Assembly (NCBI GenBank): GCA_951799405.1
Contig: OX637335.1
Location: forward strand, 20,154,342 to 20,218,341
DNA length: 64,000 nucleotides
Source of the DNA: Agapetus fuscipes
Taxonomy: Eukaryota > Arthropoda > Insecta > Trichoptera > Glossosomatidae
Direction: 5' to 3'
Part shown: piece after piece, positions 30,445 to 43,226 of the stretch
Position numbering within the stretch: position 1 is the stretch's first letter
Layout: each line of letters opens with the position of its first letter
Program-made: the position numbers and the translations under genes
Notes under the pieces: model-generated
Database searches by the model: none
Told to the model about the DNA's origin: nothing
Seen by the model: only the letters and a program-made list of their open reading frames with translations

Positions 30445-31000
30445 AATTTAAAAAAATCAAGCAAGTTGTTATGATTTTTTTGATGAACCACGAGCGTTAT
30501 TCTGCCTAATTCCTTATACTTAGGATATCAATCCTAGTTGGAGCTAGCTAGCGAACTCCATAGATAAAAAAAAACACACAAACAGTAAACCTTATTTTTG
30601 GACACGAATCGCTCTTCAGCGCTTGAGATCCATTGTCGAATATTGTTTGAACCTTTTTGCTTCACTTCAAAAACTCTGCGAGATTATTTATACTTTTATT
30701 TATGAAAAACTTTTGCACGAGTTAATTTCCTACAGCCAAGAAACCCCCATTCCTTTTGTTTTCCTTTTTCTTGTCTTACATCAAGCAGCTTTGCCATGGA
30801 AATGCTTTGTCCTCTGTCTCCCGTACATTAGTGACTTTTCTTGTGTGGAAATTGAATCGCTTCCCCGGCTCCCTGTTGTCCTACGTCACTCCCGGCCTAT
30901 AGGTGTTCGTGAGTCACGCATATGCCCGCTACGAGTATACTCGTACCTACCACTAAACAAGTCGTTCGCTTGCTCTGCGTGAGAAGTCCACCCTCTTTGT
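30445..31000. other. No recognised feature
   Basis: The 119-codon plus frame at 30623-30982 is open, but I recognise no domain and composition favours chance. Confidence 0.3.
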
Positions 31001-31004
31001 GAGT

Positions 31005-31130
31005 CTAATCTATCTCTAATCTAAGTTGCAAATTCATAAAGATTATAAAAGTCGTAGTAAATGTATGCCCAAAAGCAGACATGTGTAATTTTGCGCTTAC
31101 ACTTGCTACATGAGTATGTCTATACCTTAA
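31005..31130 (-). repeat. T-repeat 3' half
   Basis: TCTAATCTAAGTTGCAAATTC, then TAAATGTATGCCCAAAAGCAG and TTTTGCGCTTACACTTG; ends near 31130. Confidence 0.65.
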
Positions 31131-31394
31131 AGGTAATACTGAATAAGTGACATATTTAGCTAACATGGGTTTCTCAGATATATTTTTTTTTCTACGAGAA
31201 AAAACACTAAAAAATTGTGAAGATCCTGTAGTGTAGAACTTTTTCATGAGCTCTTCCTTGTAATTATAAGTATTTCACTTACTATGAGAAGTTATTTCCT
31301 ATTAAATATTTTATCCACAATTTTTCAAATCAGTGAATCAGCACTTATTCAGTATTACCTTTAAGACGGCTGTTACTGTACCCTTCCACCGTTT

Positions 31395-31525
31395 CACTAG
31401 TCGTGGCCGGTACCTCCGCAGGTGCGTCTCCACTTTTTTCTGTCCTTGCATACCTCTTTCATCTCTTCAACGTTCATATTTTTTTTCATACATATTTTTT
31501 TATTCTCACTCTGTAGGTTAATGTT
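31395..31525 (-). pseudogene. LINE-A-type coding end
   Basis: The complement reads KKICMKKNMNVEEMKEVCKD then RKKWRRTCGGTGHD and a stop. The end GTGHD resembles the variant at 6564 (GDTGHP) rather than DVGG, so it belongs to a sister subfamily. Confidence 0.7.
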
Positions 31526-31534
31526 AAAGGCAGG

Positions 31535-31690
31535 CGATACGTTAAAAACTGAACCAAAGCATTTTAGAAAAACTGAATCGAACCTTAAACGCTCTTCAAG
31601 AGAGAGTTTTAGCATCCAATACATTTTTGGTGAAACGCTACGGCTGGTTAACTTCTATGTTTGTTAACTTCTTATATTCTGGATACAGGC
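31535..31690. repeat. PM palindromic repeat
   Basis: GATACGTTAAAAACTGAACC pairs loosely with the right arm GGTGAAACGCTACGGCTGGTTAAC...TTCTGGATACAGG. Confidence 0.5.
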
Positions 31691-31694
31691 GTTC

Positions 31695-32205
31695 TCCTAA
31701 TTACCCGCCTTTGTGAGGGCGACCCGCGTCCCCCTCCTACAAACCTGTTTGAAATACGAGCCACGAGATGCGAACCTGCGATAGGCAGCAGCTGCGGGGC
31801 CAACATCTCCAGGAGATCTACCGCGTGTGCGACCGAGCGAACTCTTTTGTACCTTATCGAGACTGGGACTAGCGCCGAGAGGAAGATGTGGTCTAAAAAT
31901 AACAGTAATTAAGCTAGATCTTCCTTGATTTCAGAGTAGTAAGGCGTATATTTTTCTAAGGTCCGATATTTTCAACACAAGCATAGCGACTTTATACTGA
32001 GTAAAAAGGACGCGCACTTATACTGATCGTGTAGGTAGTATTATTTAATCAGTTTAAAGTCATATAAGCTAACGTTGAAAATACCGGGCCTAAGGGATCT
32101 TAAAGAAAAAAGACGAGTTGTTATTTACACCGCAGGTACTTACTTAACACTGTTTATTTTCACTGTTTTGTATCTAAAAAAATACTAACGTTTTCGCTCC
32201 TCAGA
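31695..32205. other. No recognised feature
   Basis: A small GC-rich island (31690-31880) with an open frame that matches nothing known to me. Confidence 0.3.
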
Positions 32206-32209
32206 CCTT

Positions 32210-32490
32210 CTATAACCTAAGTTGCAAAGTTATGTTGGCATTTTAGGCTAATATTTAATGCATGCCCACAAGTTCATGTAAGTTCGCGCTTGTGAATGTG
32301 TACATGCAAAATAAATTAAAGTTCACACGTGCTAAATGTGTACATGCAAAATAAACTAAACCTCACATGAGCATACACTTTGTGACTCCTGCCGCCTTTC
32401 GTTTAAAACGGGTGGCAGTGAGAAAACGGGATCCACGTTTTTAAAGCATGGGGATCTACCTCATACCAACCTATTAGTCAAGGAACCATC
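32210..32490 (-). repeat. T-repeat, second subfamily, with a small internal duplication
   Basis: The GCATGCCCACA variant of the core is present. A 34-bp segment (GTGTACATGCAAAATAAA) is duplicated at 32298 and 32338. Confidence 0.78.
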
Positions 32491-32794
32491 ATCAAGTATT
32501 TATAATTTTTTCGATTTTCGCAATCGGGGAGAGCTTGTACAATGTTTTGTACTGGGGCACTGGATCCTGTCCGAATGTTTTGTGAAGGAAAGTTTTAAAG
32601 CAGTCCGATATATCCTGGTATATGTGGAAGACCAGCGAGATTCCCCGCTCTTTCAACGCTGGGAGTTTGAGTGAAATAAGTAGCCAAGATTAGTGGTAAT
32701 GCTCTAGCAAAAGTGAACTCTGTAAGCGAAGCATGAACCGCTGAAGTTATCTAAATTAGCATCTCTCACGCGTGATGTATCGCCTTCAGTTTAC

Positions 32795-32915
32795 GTTTTA
32801 TCAAAACATGAAAATGCACAAAAACTTAGTCAGAGCCTCTAGTAAGCGTTTTAGTTTCTGTATATTTTTTGTACAACGCTATGGTCCAGTTTAAATTTAA
32901 TGGTGTATGTTTGAG
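32795..32915. repeat. PM palindromic repeat
   Basis: CGTTTTATCAAAACATGAAA and AAAAACTTAGTCAGAGCCTC fold onto AAGCGTTTTAGTTTCTGTAT and CAACGCTATGG. Confidence 0.5.
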
Positions 32916-32919
32916 GGAA

Positions 32920-34340
32920 AGAATGGTTTGACTTGTACGATGAACAATGACTTGGACTTGAAAGGAGCAAAACAATGTTATGAGTAAAAAAAACGTTGAG
33001 TCAATACTTTATCATAATTTTAAAAATATATTATTTGTTTTAATTTTAAATTTTATCTTATTTTGTAAGAAAAACGTAGAGTGCAATAATAATTAATGAG
33101 AAATTGAGGGATGACGGGTTCCATATCGCAGGACAACATGTTGGTTGGATAACCTGATATAGCGGTTTGGCAGAAGTACAAGATCTCTTCCGTGCAGCAG
33201 TATTGAAGGTAAAAAATTGATATGATGATTACCAATATTAACTGAAGACTCCCAAGAAAAAAAAGGAATATTTATTATTAACCTATTTTTAACTCATGTA
33301 ACGTATATTTTTAGGAAACTAAAGTACATACTTACGTGATATTATCTGTTTTTAACGGGTTCTATTTAATAAAAACTGCGGTTCAGTTCTTTTGCACAGT
33401 AAAGTACGACGGTTGATTGATTTCGGATCTTCCACGGAATTCTGGCCCTAATTTATACAGATTTTTTATAACATTCTCGAAACTCAGAGAATCGTGACGT
33501 ACCATCTTGCTAGATTTCACCAGAATATTCGATTCAACACTTAATTAATCTTAAAGAAATAAAAATATGTTATCAGGTAGGTACAGACCCAAATTTCTTC
33601 TCCATTCTAGAGACTGCATAGACTTATTATCAAACTAACACAGACAAAACAAACACAACTACCAATATCCTGCATATTCGTAACAATATGTATACCATGT
33701 TTCCATTTTAAATTAAAGATTTTACCCTCGAAGCACGCGTGCCAAATCGGAATCTAAATTTAATTCAATGAATATTTTTGTTCACCCCCAGTTCCTAGAC
33801 AAACTTTAGTAATATCGCCAGCTAGGCATTTCATTAAAACCAAATATTCCATATAAATTCGTCACTCCAGCTACCGCAGGATAATCTGTGTTTACACTAC
33901 ATGAAATATTCACCATTATGTTGCGTCCCCCCTTTGCTAGTTTTATTTGATCGAGAATTACAGCGAAGCGGAAAGTTTTTGCGATGCATCCCTAGTCGAC
34001 CCCACCCCGTATTGCGTTTCGGAGCGTACAATTGTGAAAATAAATGGGTTTTCATAATCTAGGGGAGGTCGCCAAGAAGTGGCCTAATCACCCCCAACGC
34101 AGATATTTATTATAATACAACATCGAATTAAAATCATCCCCCAAAATTGTGCCGTAAAAAAATATGAAATTACATTTTGTAAAGTGCAGTATTCTTGTTA
34201 GACGTGCTATTCCATAGGTCATTGTTTCATTAATGAGACTTGTGTTTTCTGAAATGTTGGAATTTAACATAGAAAGCTTTAACTATGATGTTGCCTGATA
34301 GTTGAACAGTATGACACAGCTAGATTTTGTGAAGTGTTTT
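32920..34340. other. No recognised feature
   Basis: Probably single-copy AT-rich sequence; only short chance frames. Confidence 0.35.
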
Positions 34341-34344
34341 ATTT

Positions 34345-34440
34345 TTCCTACTTTTTTTAAGGAAGCCTGTGCAGGAGACTCCCTAGATTCAAGAGGCTCT
34401 AGGGGTCTATGACACTTGTTATAGTGCCGCAGAGGTGTTG
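34345..34440 (+). repeat. Repeat family H
   Basis: GCAGGAGACTCCCTAGATTC, AGGCTCTAGGGGTC and GTGCCGCAGAGGTGTTGG match the complement of 18976-19075. Confidence 0.6.
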
Positions 34441-34444
34441 GTGA

Positions 34445-36890
34445 TGTGGCAGTTGTCTTTGTCCGGTTGCAGGGCCGTTAGCTGCGCAGTGCTGTCGTGT
34501 GTGTTGCGTTGCGCTGTGTTTTAAGACACTTAGAGGAAATGGCGATTGATATTGGATTTGAAAAGGGTAAAGTTAAATTGGGATGGAAACACAGATAGTA
34601 CAGGTAACTCATTCCATAAGCGGGCAGTTTGGCAAAAAAATGAGTCGTGAAAACACCAAGTTCTCATAGTTTTGATATCGACTGCAAATGGTTGGATGTG
34701 AGCCGTTCTATGAGTTGCCCTTGTTGTGACGAGAGGAGGGGTATAAGTGAGGATATTTCATCTAAACAGACGCAATAGATTATTTGCTAATTTCTTGCAT
34801 TTTTAAACGGAAAACTTGGGTTCGGGTCATTGCATGAAGATTTTTGCGATGAAAATACAATAATACCTACTCTACTTTTACGTAATTACATATTTCTGGC
34901 ATTCTCATACTTGAACCTAAGCCACTTGCTTACAAAGTAGAAACTGCCCTAATTTAACACTCGTTTAACTACAATATGAAGGGAGATTTTTTTTATCGTA
35001 CAAAAATAAAATAAAACACATTAGGGATTTTTTTAGTAAATAATATTCTCACCTACCTGCATCATAATATTTTTGTTACATTGAAAATTTATGACCTTTT
35101 CTAAATATTTCTTATGTACTATATTCCTTTTAAGGTTTTACATATTTTTTCTTGCTTTTTAAAAGTATGTGTTTTTCTTAAGTAAGTAAAACAATGTACT
35201 ACTGTAGAAGATGCGTAATTTAAGAGAAAAACAGTAAATTCCTTTTCTCCAACGGAAATTCCGTGTAAATCAGTTAAGTTGAATAGAAATAATTACTGTT
35301 TACTGAAGTAAAAGCTGTCAGAATACAGAATGCTGTTTGGCCGACTTGTAGTCAGTATCTCAAGGGAGGAACACTGTTAGAAAAAACAACACCAAGTCTT
35401 AACGGGGAATAATAATAAGCAGGGAAGGTTTTGTTACTTGAGAAATGGGAAATGTTGTGTTTACTGAGCGCAAAGAGTGAACTTTTGGAACATTTTAGAG
35501 TAATCTTGAATGTAGTTGCTTGTAGAGTTGTATATTTAAGATACTACGAGTATAATACTGTTACGAATATAAGTAGTTGTGTTTGCCTGTGTTAGTGTAA
35601 TAATAATAAGTCTCTTTAGAAATAAATAGGTAGATAATTTGTATTTGATACTAATTTGTATTTGTTCAAGATTGGTTGAATCGAATGTTCCGGTATAACC
35701 TAGCAAGGTGGTAGATAGCGATTCTTCAGGTTTCGAGAATGATCTTTATTTTTTGGGTAAATTAAGGACTGAAATTCCATGTAGCTTGAAAAATATCTCA
35801 GCCGTTGAGCTGTAATGTGTAAATGTACTGAACTTAGAACCGAAAGTGATAAAATACATTGTGTGAATTTAATAAACCACAGTTTTTATTAAATAGAACC
35901 CGCCAAATTCCCCACCATCATGTGAGTAGTAAAGCATTTAAAACTTAATGACTCATTAGGGGTGCTGTTTTATCTTCCATACTTTTTTATTTACTTGATA
36001 ATGGGGAATCTACGCGATATTTTATACTAGGATTTAACGTGGAAATAAAGATTCTGATTTAGACCTGAAATAAAGAATTCAGAAGGATCCAGGATTAGAT
36101 TAAAAAAATGTGCAGTTATGAAGAGTTTTTCGTACACTTTTTTTTACGTAGCTATGAGCTTAAAGAGACTTAAATCATAAAAAATAGCCCACAAATGCTA
36201 AGAATAAGTACTAAAAACCCAACCACTTTCTCTTCCCTGCTTTGAATTTTAATCCTTTCTTTTCTACCTCAGTAAGCCTCTAAAGATGGGTGGAAAAAGT
36301 CCGATAGCGATTGGGCATTTAGACTCAATAAATAGTAAAAAAAAATGAATAAAAAATGAATGAAACAAGTTATTTGTTTAACATTAAAAATGATTTTTCA
36401 CTCCGTAAAAGTGCAAACTTCAGATAATTTCAAAAGTACTATTTACAAACATTTTGACATTGGTCCATGTCTCATTCCAAACCTACCAAAGATACCTAAA
36501 AGAAATTCCTCTTCAACCTACCAAAGATACGTCTAAGGAATTCCTCTTCAATACGATTTCATAATAATATGAAAATGAATTGCCGGAGTGCCCTCAATAA
36601 TTCATTCAGATGTCGTGATGCAAGATTTGAGAGAAAGTTGGACCTCTCCCCGCAGCGACAAATCTTTCTGGGGCCCATGGCATCAATTGAAAACGAATCT
36701 CAGACGAGTCATATCGCGTTGGATTTATTGCGAACCATTTTTTTAATGTCGGAAACTTCCTCGGGTTCGGGCAAATCGCCTCCTTAGCATGTTACATTAG
36801 CATATTTTTTTGCGCCAATAATTTTATCGCACGTTTGTCGCGGGAAATCTCTGCGTTCCGAAAATGCCATTCCACGCATTTCTGGTGGCC
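34445..36890. other. No recognised feature
   Basis: The longest stretch without a recognisable repeat family. AT-rich; ACCTACCAAAGATAC occurs twice (36479 and 36517), a ~38-bp local duplication. No convincing coding frame. Confidence 0.4.
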
Positions 36891-36896
36891 AATTTT

Positions 36897-37480
36897 AACG
36901 TAAAAAAAAGTTTTTTGACACCTTGTGCGAAATATACGTAATAACCCGTTGCTTTTAAATCGAAAGAATTTGTAAAATCTGATTGGATTCGCTTTGCCAA
37001 TGTCACCCGTTTTTCAGGAAAGGCCGGCAAAGTTGTAGGGTTTATGTTCATTAGAGGAACCAGAAATAGTTTGTTGACACCTTGTGCGAAATACGGAATA
37101 ACCCGTTGCTTTTAAATCGAAAAAAATTGTAAAATCTGATTGGATTCGCTTTGCCAATGTCACCCGTTTTTTCCGGAAAGTGCTGCAAGAGTTGTAGGGT
37201 TTATGTTCATTTAGAGGAACCAGAACTTTTTTTTTGACACCTCTTGCGTAGTACGGAATAACCCGTTGTTTTTTAAAACGAAGGAATTTGTACAATCTGA
37301 TTGGAGATACATTTGGCGACTGTAACATATTTTTTAGGAAAGGGCGGCAAGAAATGCATGGTTTATGTTGATTAGAGGTTTTGTTTATTTTGGAAGTACA
37401 CATACAGCATGTTAACTTGCACGTTTCTGCTTATGGGCATGCAGTAAAAATACATCTTCAATTTTAATATTTCTTTATAA
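36897..37480 (+). repeat. T-repeat whose core is part of a chimeric ~160-bp tandem array
   Basis: GACACC(T)TTGTGCG recurs at 36917, 37076 and 37236 (steps 159 and 160). Each unit joins a foreign segment (GGAATAACCCGTTGCTTTTA) to the T-repeat core (CGCTTTGCCAATGTCACCCG to TTTATGTTCATTAGAGG). The last unit runs on into a normal T-repeat end (about 37380-37490). Confidence 0.85.
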
Positions 37481-37909
37481 CTAAGATTTAATAATATAGG
37501 CTGTCAAGGTTTGGCCAAGTGACGCCACAATTTTCCTCCGTCTTTCAATGTGTCGAGTTCATTGTTACATTGAATTTTATCAAACATCAGTCTTATTATA
37601 ATTTATCACCGTACCTCTTCACCTATTACCCCTATTACTTTATTTGTATTTGTTATCAAATCTGAAGGGCCAGTGTGTACTGCTCAAATTATACCCACTT
37701 AGCCCAATCAAACAACAAAATGAATACATTCAAACAATTTAAATTGTTTAATTGTACGAAGAGGAACGATCATGCGGGCAATTTGAGATCCAAACAAAAG
37801 GGTTCATAAGACTACTCCCAAAATAAATGTAACCTTTTTTTACATTCATGTAACAAAACAAGTTCGTAAGAAGTGTATATATACAGAAGAAACGGAAGAC
37901 AAATAAAAG

Positions 37910-38060
37910 TATGGCTGTATCAGATTGGTGAAATTGTGTAGGAATGGGGTATAGAAAGCGAATGTTAAAAAAGGCAATGTATAAAAAAGGTGATGGATAT
38001 TACCTAATGAATTGAAAGAGGTAAATGCAAGGATAGGAAAAATGGAGGCAATATTCTATA
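37910..38060 (+). pseudogene. LINE-A-type coding end
   Basis: AATGAATTGAAAGAGGTAAA...GATAGGAAAAATGGAGGCAA corresponds to NELKEV-KDRKKWRQ. The upstream part matches 3385-3500 base by base over long stretches. Confidence 0.6.
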
Positions 38061-38064
38061 AAAA

Positions 38065-38735
38065 ATTGAATTTAATTTTTTATAGCCTTAGCCTTGAAAA
38101 CCTTGATCGCATAAATAAAATAAAAAGTATTGAAGATACGAGAGCACTCTTAGTGAGTAATTTTGTTTCATACAACTTTTAGATTTACACAATCAAAATG
38201 GAGTTCACGTAATACTTTATACTCGGAGTGAAGATTTCTCAATCATTTCATTTACTTGATGATTTATTTCATTATCACTGCTTGGCGAAAACAACGACTC
38301 ACTTACGAGAATTAAAGCCTATTTAATTAATTTGGATTTATTACTTGGCTATATTGCAATGGCGATCCTCCCCTACGGTTTATCCTATCCACGCCGTTTT
38401 TGTACCAACCCCTCGTTCCGCCAACCATAGGGGCTGCATGTAGACATGTATAAGCAGGCAGATTCTAAGGGTGGGCTCTGACTGCTAATGCAAACCAGTA
38501 GCGTTCCTAGGATATTAACAGTGGCAGGATAAAAAAAAGTAAAAAGTTTCGACTTATTTTCATTATCCACGACGACATTATTTAATCACTTTAAAACTTT
38601 TAAGCACATCTACAGTCTTTTCATAACATTGATCATGTATACTAAAACCGACTGAACTTAGATCCCTGGCAGCGCGTGTAGCAATTGCACGACCAGTGGG
38701 AGGAACGTGTTTGCATTATTCCTTTCTCTCTATGA
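38065..38735. other. No recognised feature
   Basis: No family or frame assigned. Confidence 0.3.
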
Positions 38736-38739
38736 TCTA

Positions 38740-38995
38740 TAATCTAAGTTGCAAAGATAATATATTGACATTCAAGGCTCATATTAAATGCATGCTCTCA
38801 AACAGGCACACGTAAGTTCGCGCTCACACATGCTGCATGCGTACATACAAAACCAAAACGAAACCTCACAAGAATATAAACTTGGCATCTCCTGCTGCCT
38901 TTCCCTGAAACCAGAGTGGCTTTGGAAAAGGTGATCCAAGCTTTACATCATGGGGGGTCAGATTCATATCAACCTATAACCTATAAGTCAAGGAA
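38740..38995 (-). repeat. T-repeat, second subfamily
   Basis: It carries ATGCATGCTCTCAAACAGGC and TCGCGCTCACACATGCTGCA; the 5' tip has a duplicated ACCTATA. Confidence 0.82.
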
Positions 38996-39403
38996 TCAAT
39001 AGAAAGCGTTATTGTCAAGCCAGTCCCGATTGCTGCAGGACTGGAAGTACCTACCTTACTTGGTGACCTGTCTTTGGTAAAAGCATATGAATTTTTCAAC
39101 CTAAGGAAGGACGAATTTTGTTATTTTTTATGATAAAAATATTCGTACTTCCCATGTCCTGTCCCTGGTGTAAGCATATTTGCTTAATACGAAAATAGCT
39201 TGTACGCGTGAGCCGTATGAGATACGCGGCTTAGAGCTCAGTCCCTTGTATCACCTACACACTGACAAGCCGTGATCCGTGGTGATGAATTATGCTTTCT
39301 TTACTTAACGAGAGCGTTAGTGACTCCTGCGTACTTCAAACTCGAGTTATTTGTAAAATACATAAGTCTTACATAAAAATTTAGGTTAACAGAAAAGGAT
39401 TCT

Positions 39404-39960
39404 ACGACAAATCGGTCACAAGCAGCCCGTCCACAGTTCATAGACAGACATAGACAAATTTGTCACACGGCAGACACACGACTTTTTGGTCACATACAAA
39501 ATATGGTCCACAAACAGCTTCACTACAGAAAACTAAACGTCCCCTTAGTGCTCGATTGGCAAATGTCCATCAGAGGAAGTTTCGCATGAGCAATGTTTTT
39601 AGGTTTACTGTACCAAAGTGTCTTATGTTAACTGGAAATTGATTTTAAAAATATTTAATACAACTCTCACGTTATCGTGTTTTACGTTTTTTTCTAGCTC
39701 AGATTGTGTAGAATGTGATTCTTAAGACGATTTCATTGAAAGGTCGTCTTTGAATCTAATGGTAGATGCTCCAAACAAACACTGGGGGAACGAATAGTAA
39801 TTGCAATGTTTTCAAAGACAACAAATTTTCTGTGATTGAACTGTTTGTAAATCTATATTGATTTGACCGAAAAGTCGTGTGGATGAACTCTTGTGTGACC
39901 GATTTGTCCAAGGACGAGCTGTCTGTGGAAAGTTTCTAGATCTTTGACTGATTTATCGTG
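39404..39960. mobile_element. Foldback element F2, two-armed copy
   Basis: The left arm 39404-39535 (ACGACAAATCGGTCACAAGC) faces the right arm 39835-39960 (ends GACTGATTTATCGTG). The centre contains repeat family G in minus orientation (39660-39790), so the element is composite. Confidence 0.7.
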
Positions 39961-40067
39961 ATTCGAAGTAAAATATACTTGAGGTTGCTTTCCGGGATGT
40001 GTTGCCGTGGTCTGTCGGAGCTGGAGCTTCTGGACGTTTCGTCCATATTTTCTTCAAGCGTTCTCTG

Positions 40068-40105
40068 AAGCGTTAACCACTAGACTACGGACCGGTCAAG
40101 CCTTC
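40068..40105 (-). repeat. SINE-B head fragment
   Basis: The complement GACCGGTCCGTAGTCTAGTG + GTTAACGC equals the start of the copy at 1127. Only the A-box region is left. Confidence 0.55.
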
Positions 40106-40524
40106 CTATTTTACTGTTTTATTTTAGTAACAAAATAACTCATTTGCCGTAATGCATTCTTATCAATAACATTATAAATTAATTAAATATAATTAATTGA
40201 AATTCTATAATGGGTTCAACTGCCCAATTCGTTAGATAAGCATTTGATATATAATGCATTTTGTCGGTTTACATTAAGAGGCCTTATCTTCATATACATA
40301 AAAGTCACTATTCAATATAATTTTGAAAATTTGTTCACTTTGTCAATGCATCACTTTTTCAAGTAAGGTTTTATACCAATATTGTCCAATATTATCTGAT
40401 TATCTTGTAAAACGAATTAAAAAATTAATTTAAATAAATAACAACAAATGTCATTTCACCATACTTAACATTTCTGTAATTTCGTTATTTTTTTTACTTT
40501 CTTTCATTTGCAATCATCATCGGG

Positions 40525-40680
40525 TTTTGGTAGAGCTTCTTTTTGAAGATAGAACGCAATAAAACATGGTGGCTTGTGAACAGCTGGTAATGCTGGTATA
40601 TTATGTATAGGACAGATCAGCTGTTTACACGCCGCCATGTTATATTACTTCCTATCTTCAAATAAATAGATCTACTGACA
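40525..40680. mobile_element. Foldback MITE
   Basis: TTTGAAGATAGAACGCAATA + AAACATGGTGGCTTGTGAAC + AGCTG pairs with CAGCTGTTTACACGCCGCCA + TGTTATATTACTTCC + TATCTTCAAA. No coding sequence. Confidence 0.7.
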
Positions 40681-40700
40681 TCCGTAGTATATATAAGTAT

Positions 40701-41055
40701 TGTTATGATTTATTTCGGGTTCACTTTCAATAAATTGCATTTATATTTATTTCACAGCATTTATTTTTAACAAGATATGGTTCACTCTGCTGCTTCTTTT
40801 TTTTTGTTGCTTCGCGGCTCGGTAATCAAAGGGTTACTGAATGCTTCACAGTACTGCAGCTTATATTTGTATGTGACCAAAGCCTATTCTCACGTGTTCC
40901 AGACGAGACGCCTCTAGAATGGATATTTCCAGAGAGTACAAGAAGCACCAACAGTTCAAAGTGCACGCTTGTGTTCACACTCATAACCAGCAAGTAAACA
41001 CGCCTAGGCACACAATCGCAAAAACACGCAGGCGTGAACCTATACATTAGTAACA
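40701..41055 (+). mobile_element. Probable solo LTR with 4-bp TSD
   Basis: A 355-bp unit, TGTTATGATTTATTTCGGG ... ACATTAGTAACA, with TGTTA/TAACA ends and GTAT on both sides (40697-40700, 41056-41059). It aligns with 13951-14339. A 4-bp TSD fits a Gypsy-type LTR. Confidence 0.65.
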
Positions 41056-41442
41056 GTATAATCTAAAATTTCTCTGCCTGAGTGTATGGAAGCTGTGGTT
41101 GTTGAACCTGTGGTCTGTGAAGATGCTGAAGGCGGATGTAGAGTTGATTACCACAAGTCGCAGAGAACAACAAGAGGGAGAGGACAATCCATTAAGTAAT
41201 AACATAGAAGAGTAAAAACTAACTTACTGTGCGCATTGATACATGCTATAGCCCACATTTCTCTCAGTCCTGTCAAACGTTGCAGTGGTGAAGTCATATA
41301 AAACATGTTTTTGCGTGTCAAATTCTATGTTTTCTTGCTTTCTCCATTTTGTGTTTTGACACCCAATTATAACACATGCCATAATGCCTTTATCCTTTAA
41401 AATTTGTCAATTTTATCAATCACACGATATATAACGCATGCG

Positions 41443-41560
41443 TGCGACCGGCCCCCTTACCTGTAAAAATAAATAGGTTCCACTCGCCACATGCGAAACC
41501 CTTCGGGGATAACGCGGAAAGAAGTTGCACTATATGTGTAGCTCAGTTGCGTTCTTTTTT
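41443..41560 (+). repeat. SINE-A 3' fragment
   Basis: GACCGGCCCCCTTACCTGTA and CTTCGGGGATAACGCGG, then ATATGTGTAGCTCAGTTGCG. Confidence 0.7.
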
Positions 41561-41564
41561 GCGT

Positions 41565-42340
41565 ACCTACTATGTTCGGACTGGTTCGGGCATAGTACGC
41601 GCGCGACAATGTGACCACCTTTCTAGAAACATTTTTACATTCGTCCGAGTTTTTTTTTTCTACACATGGAAATGCAACTGACTAGTTTTTTTGTGCTCTT
41701 TTTTTAATAAAAACCATTTTCGTAAGTAAGTTGAAACAGATATATAATATCTATTTTCGTTAGAATAATTTCTAGTCCACATATTATATCATAAGTCAAT
41801 GGGACAACCTCACGGATCTATTATGGACCGTTTAGTGGGCACTCCAGAGCGGTTGATGGTCAAATTGAGAGACAGCGCGTTGATTGGTACATCCATAATA
41901 TTATGGGACTACTTGAAGGAACTTTGAACTGAACCTGTAGGTGAAATATTTTCAGCTACCAGCCACTGAGTATACAACATTAAATAAAATTCCCTTAAGA
42001 TGCGTAAATTTAAAAATGTATGGAAAATTCAACAGAACCCCTTATGAGTTATCTAGTTTTATACATTTGTTTATTTATATTTACGCCATCAAGGGAGGTT
42101 TATACAATGTTTTATAGTTTGACCACATGAACCTGATTTCGGTATCGCAAAGAAAAGGGAAGGATGCATCGAAAGTAAGGGAGTGCTATCCCATCATTAT
42201 CCGGAGGTTAAAACAACTTCATCATTAGGATAATTCGTGTTCACATTTCTGAATTTTTCTTTCTCGGATCGTTTTCAGACGACCAAAAGAAAAGCCAAAT
42301 GAAGAAAAAAAATTTAGAAAATACAAAATTGTAATCGTCA
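41565..42340. other. No recognised feature
   Basis: No family or frame assigned. Confidence 0.3.
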
Positions 42341-42344
42341 TCAT

Positions 42345-42545
42345 TCGCACTACAACCCGGTGTGGATATAGGCATCCTCGAGGAGTTGCCTCGATCGTTG
42401 AAGATCTCAGGGACGCCGAAAGACATCGTGACTGAAAACCCTGCGACAATGGTTCGACAGAAGCACCAAGTCCCTGTTTCGAGCCGCATCATCCAAAGTC
42501 AAAATAGCCATGATGATCTTCGATAGAAGTGGCAAGAAAAGGAGA
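42345..42545 (+). pseudogene. LINE-B 3' coding end
   Basis: The translation includes LRQWFDRSTKSLFRAA, SKVKIAMMIF and DRSGKKRRKR, matching the end of the 415-codon LINE-B frame (LRQWFGRSTKSLFRAAASKL). Upstream frames are broken. Confidence 0.8.
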
Positions 42546-42559
42546 AAAAGGATTTGCGT

Positions 42560-42830
42560 CCATCTTCTAATCTAATCTTATCTAAGTTGCAAAGATATAT
42601 GTACCATTGGGGTTTCACATTACATGCATTTTCACAAGAAAACACGTATAAGTTCGCGCTTGTACATGCCGCATGTGAACCTACAACATAAAAACCCAAA
42701 TCTCAAATGAGCATACACCCTGAAACTCTTGCCGACCTTCCCTGAAGCAGAAGTGATATTGGCAAGGTGAACCATTTTCTATAGCGTGGGTGGTCAGCCA
42801 ACTATAACTATAAATCAAGAAACCAAATCT
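42560..42830 (-). repeat. T-repeat
   Basis: Follows the LINE-B end within about 15 bp. It carries AGTTCGCGCTTGTACATGCC and CTCTTGCCGACCTTCCCTGA; tail TCTAATCTAATCTTATC. Confidence 0.85.
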
Positions 42831-42839
42831 TTACCTCTG

Positions 42840-43225
42840 CAAATCACAATGGACTCTTTTAAACAACAGTGTTGAAAGACCGCAGTGATATGAACGGAAA
42901 TAGTTGTACGATGGAAACAAAATAAAGTTATTAATCAAGCCAAGAATCAAGATGGCACCTCCATCAATCATGCCGTATTATTCACATCAAAACCATTTCA
43001 TTACAAGCCTAACGCGTTGATAATTTTATGCCATTTTTTTTTCATCTGGCGAATAAACGGCAACATAAAATTTACCGCTAGATTTCTATTTGCGAATCCT
43101 CACACGAAACGTGTGGGAGTTACAAGTATGTTGTATTATGAATAAGCTTTATTGCGTTCATAGGGGTCATTTCATTCTATGGAATGCAGAATTCAACATC
43201 TAAACAATCAAGTTCCTTGACTAAA
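42840..43225. other. No recognised feature
   Basis: No family or frame assigned. Confidence 0.3.
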
Positions 43226-43226
43226 T

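Noticed and set aside
30623..30982. 119-codon open frame
   Set aside because: No recognisable domain, no splice or regulatory support, and hydrophobic composition as expected from T-rich DNA.
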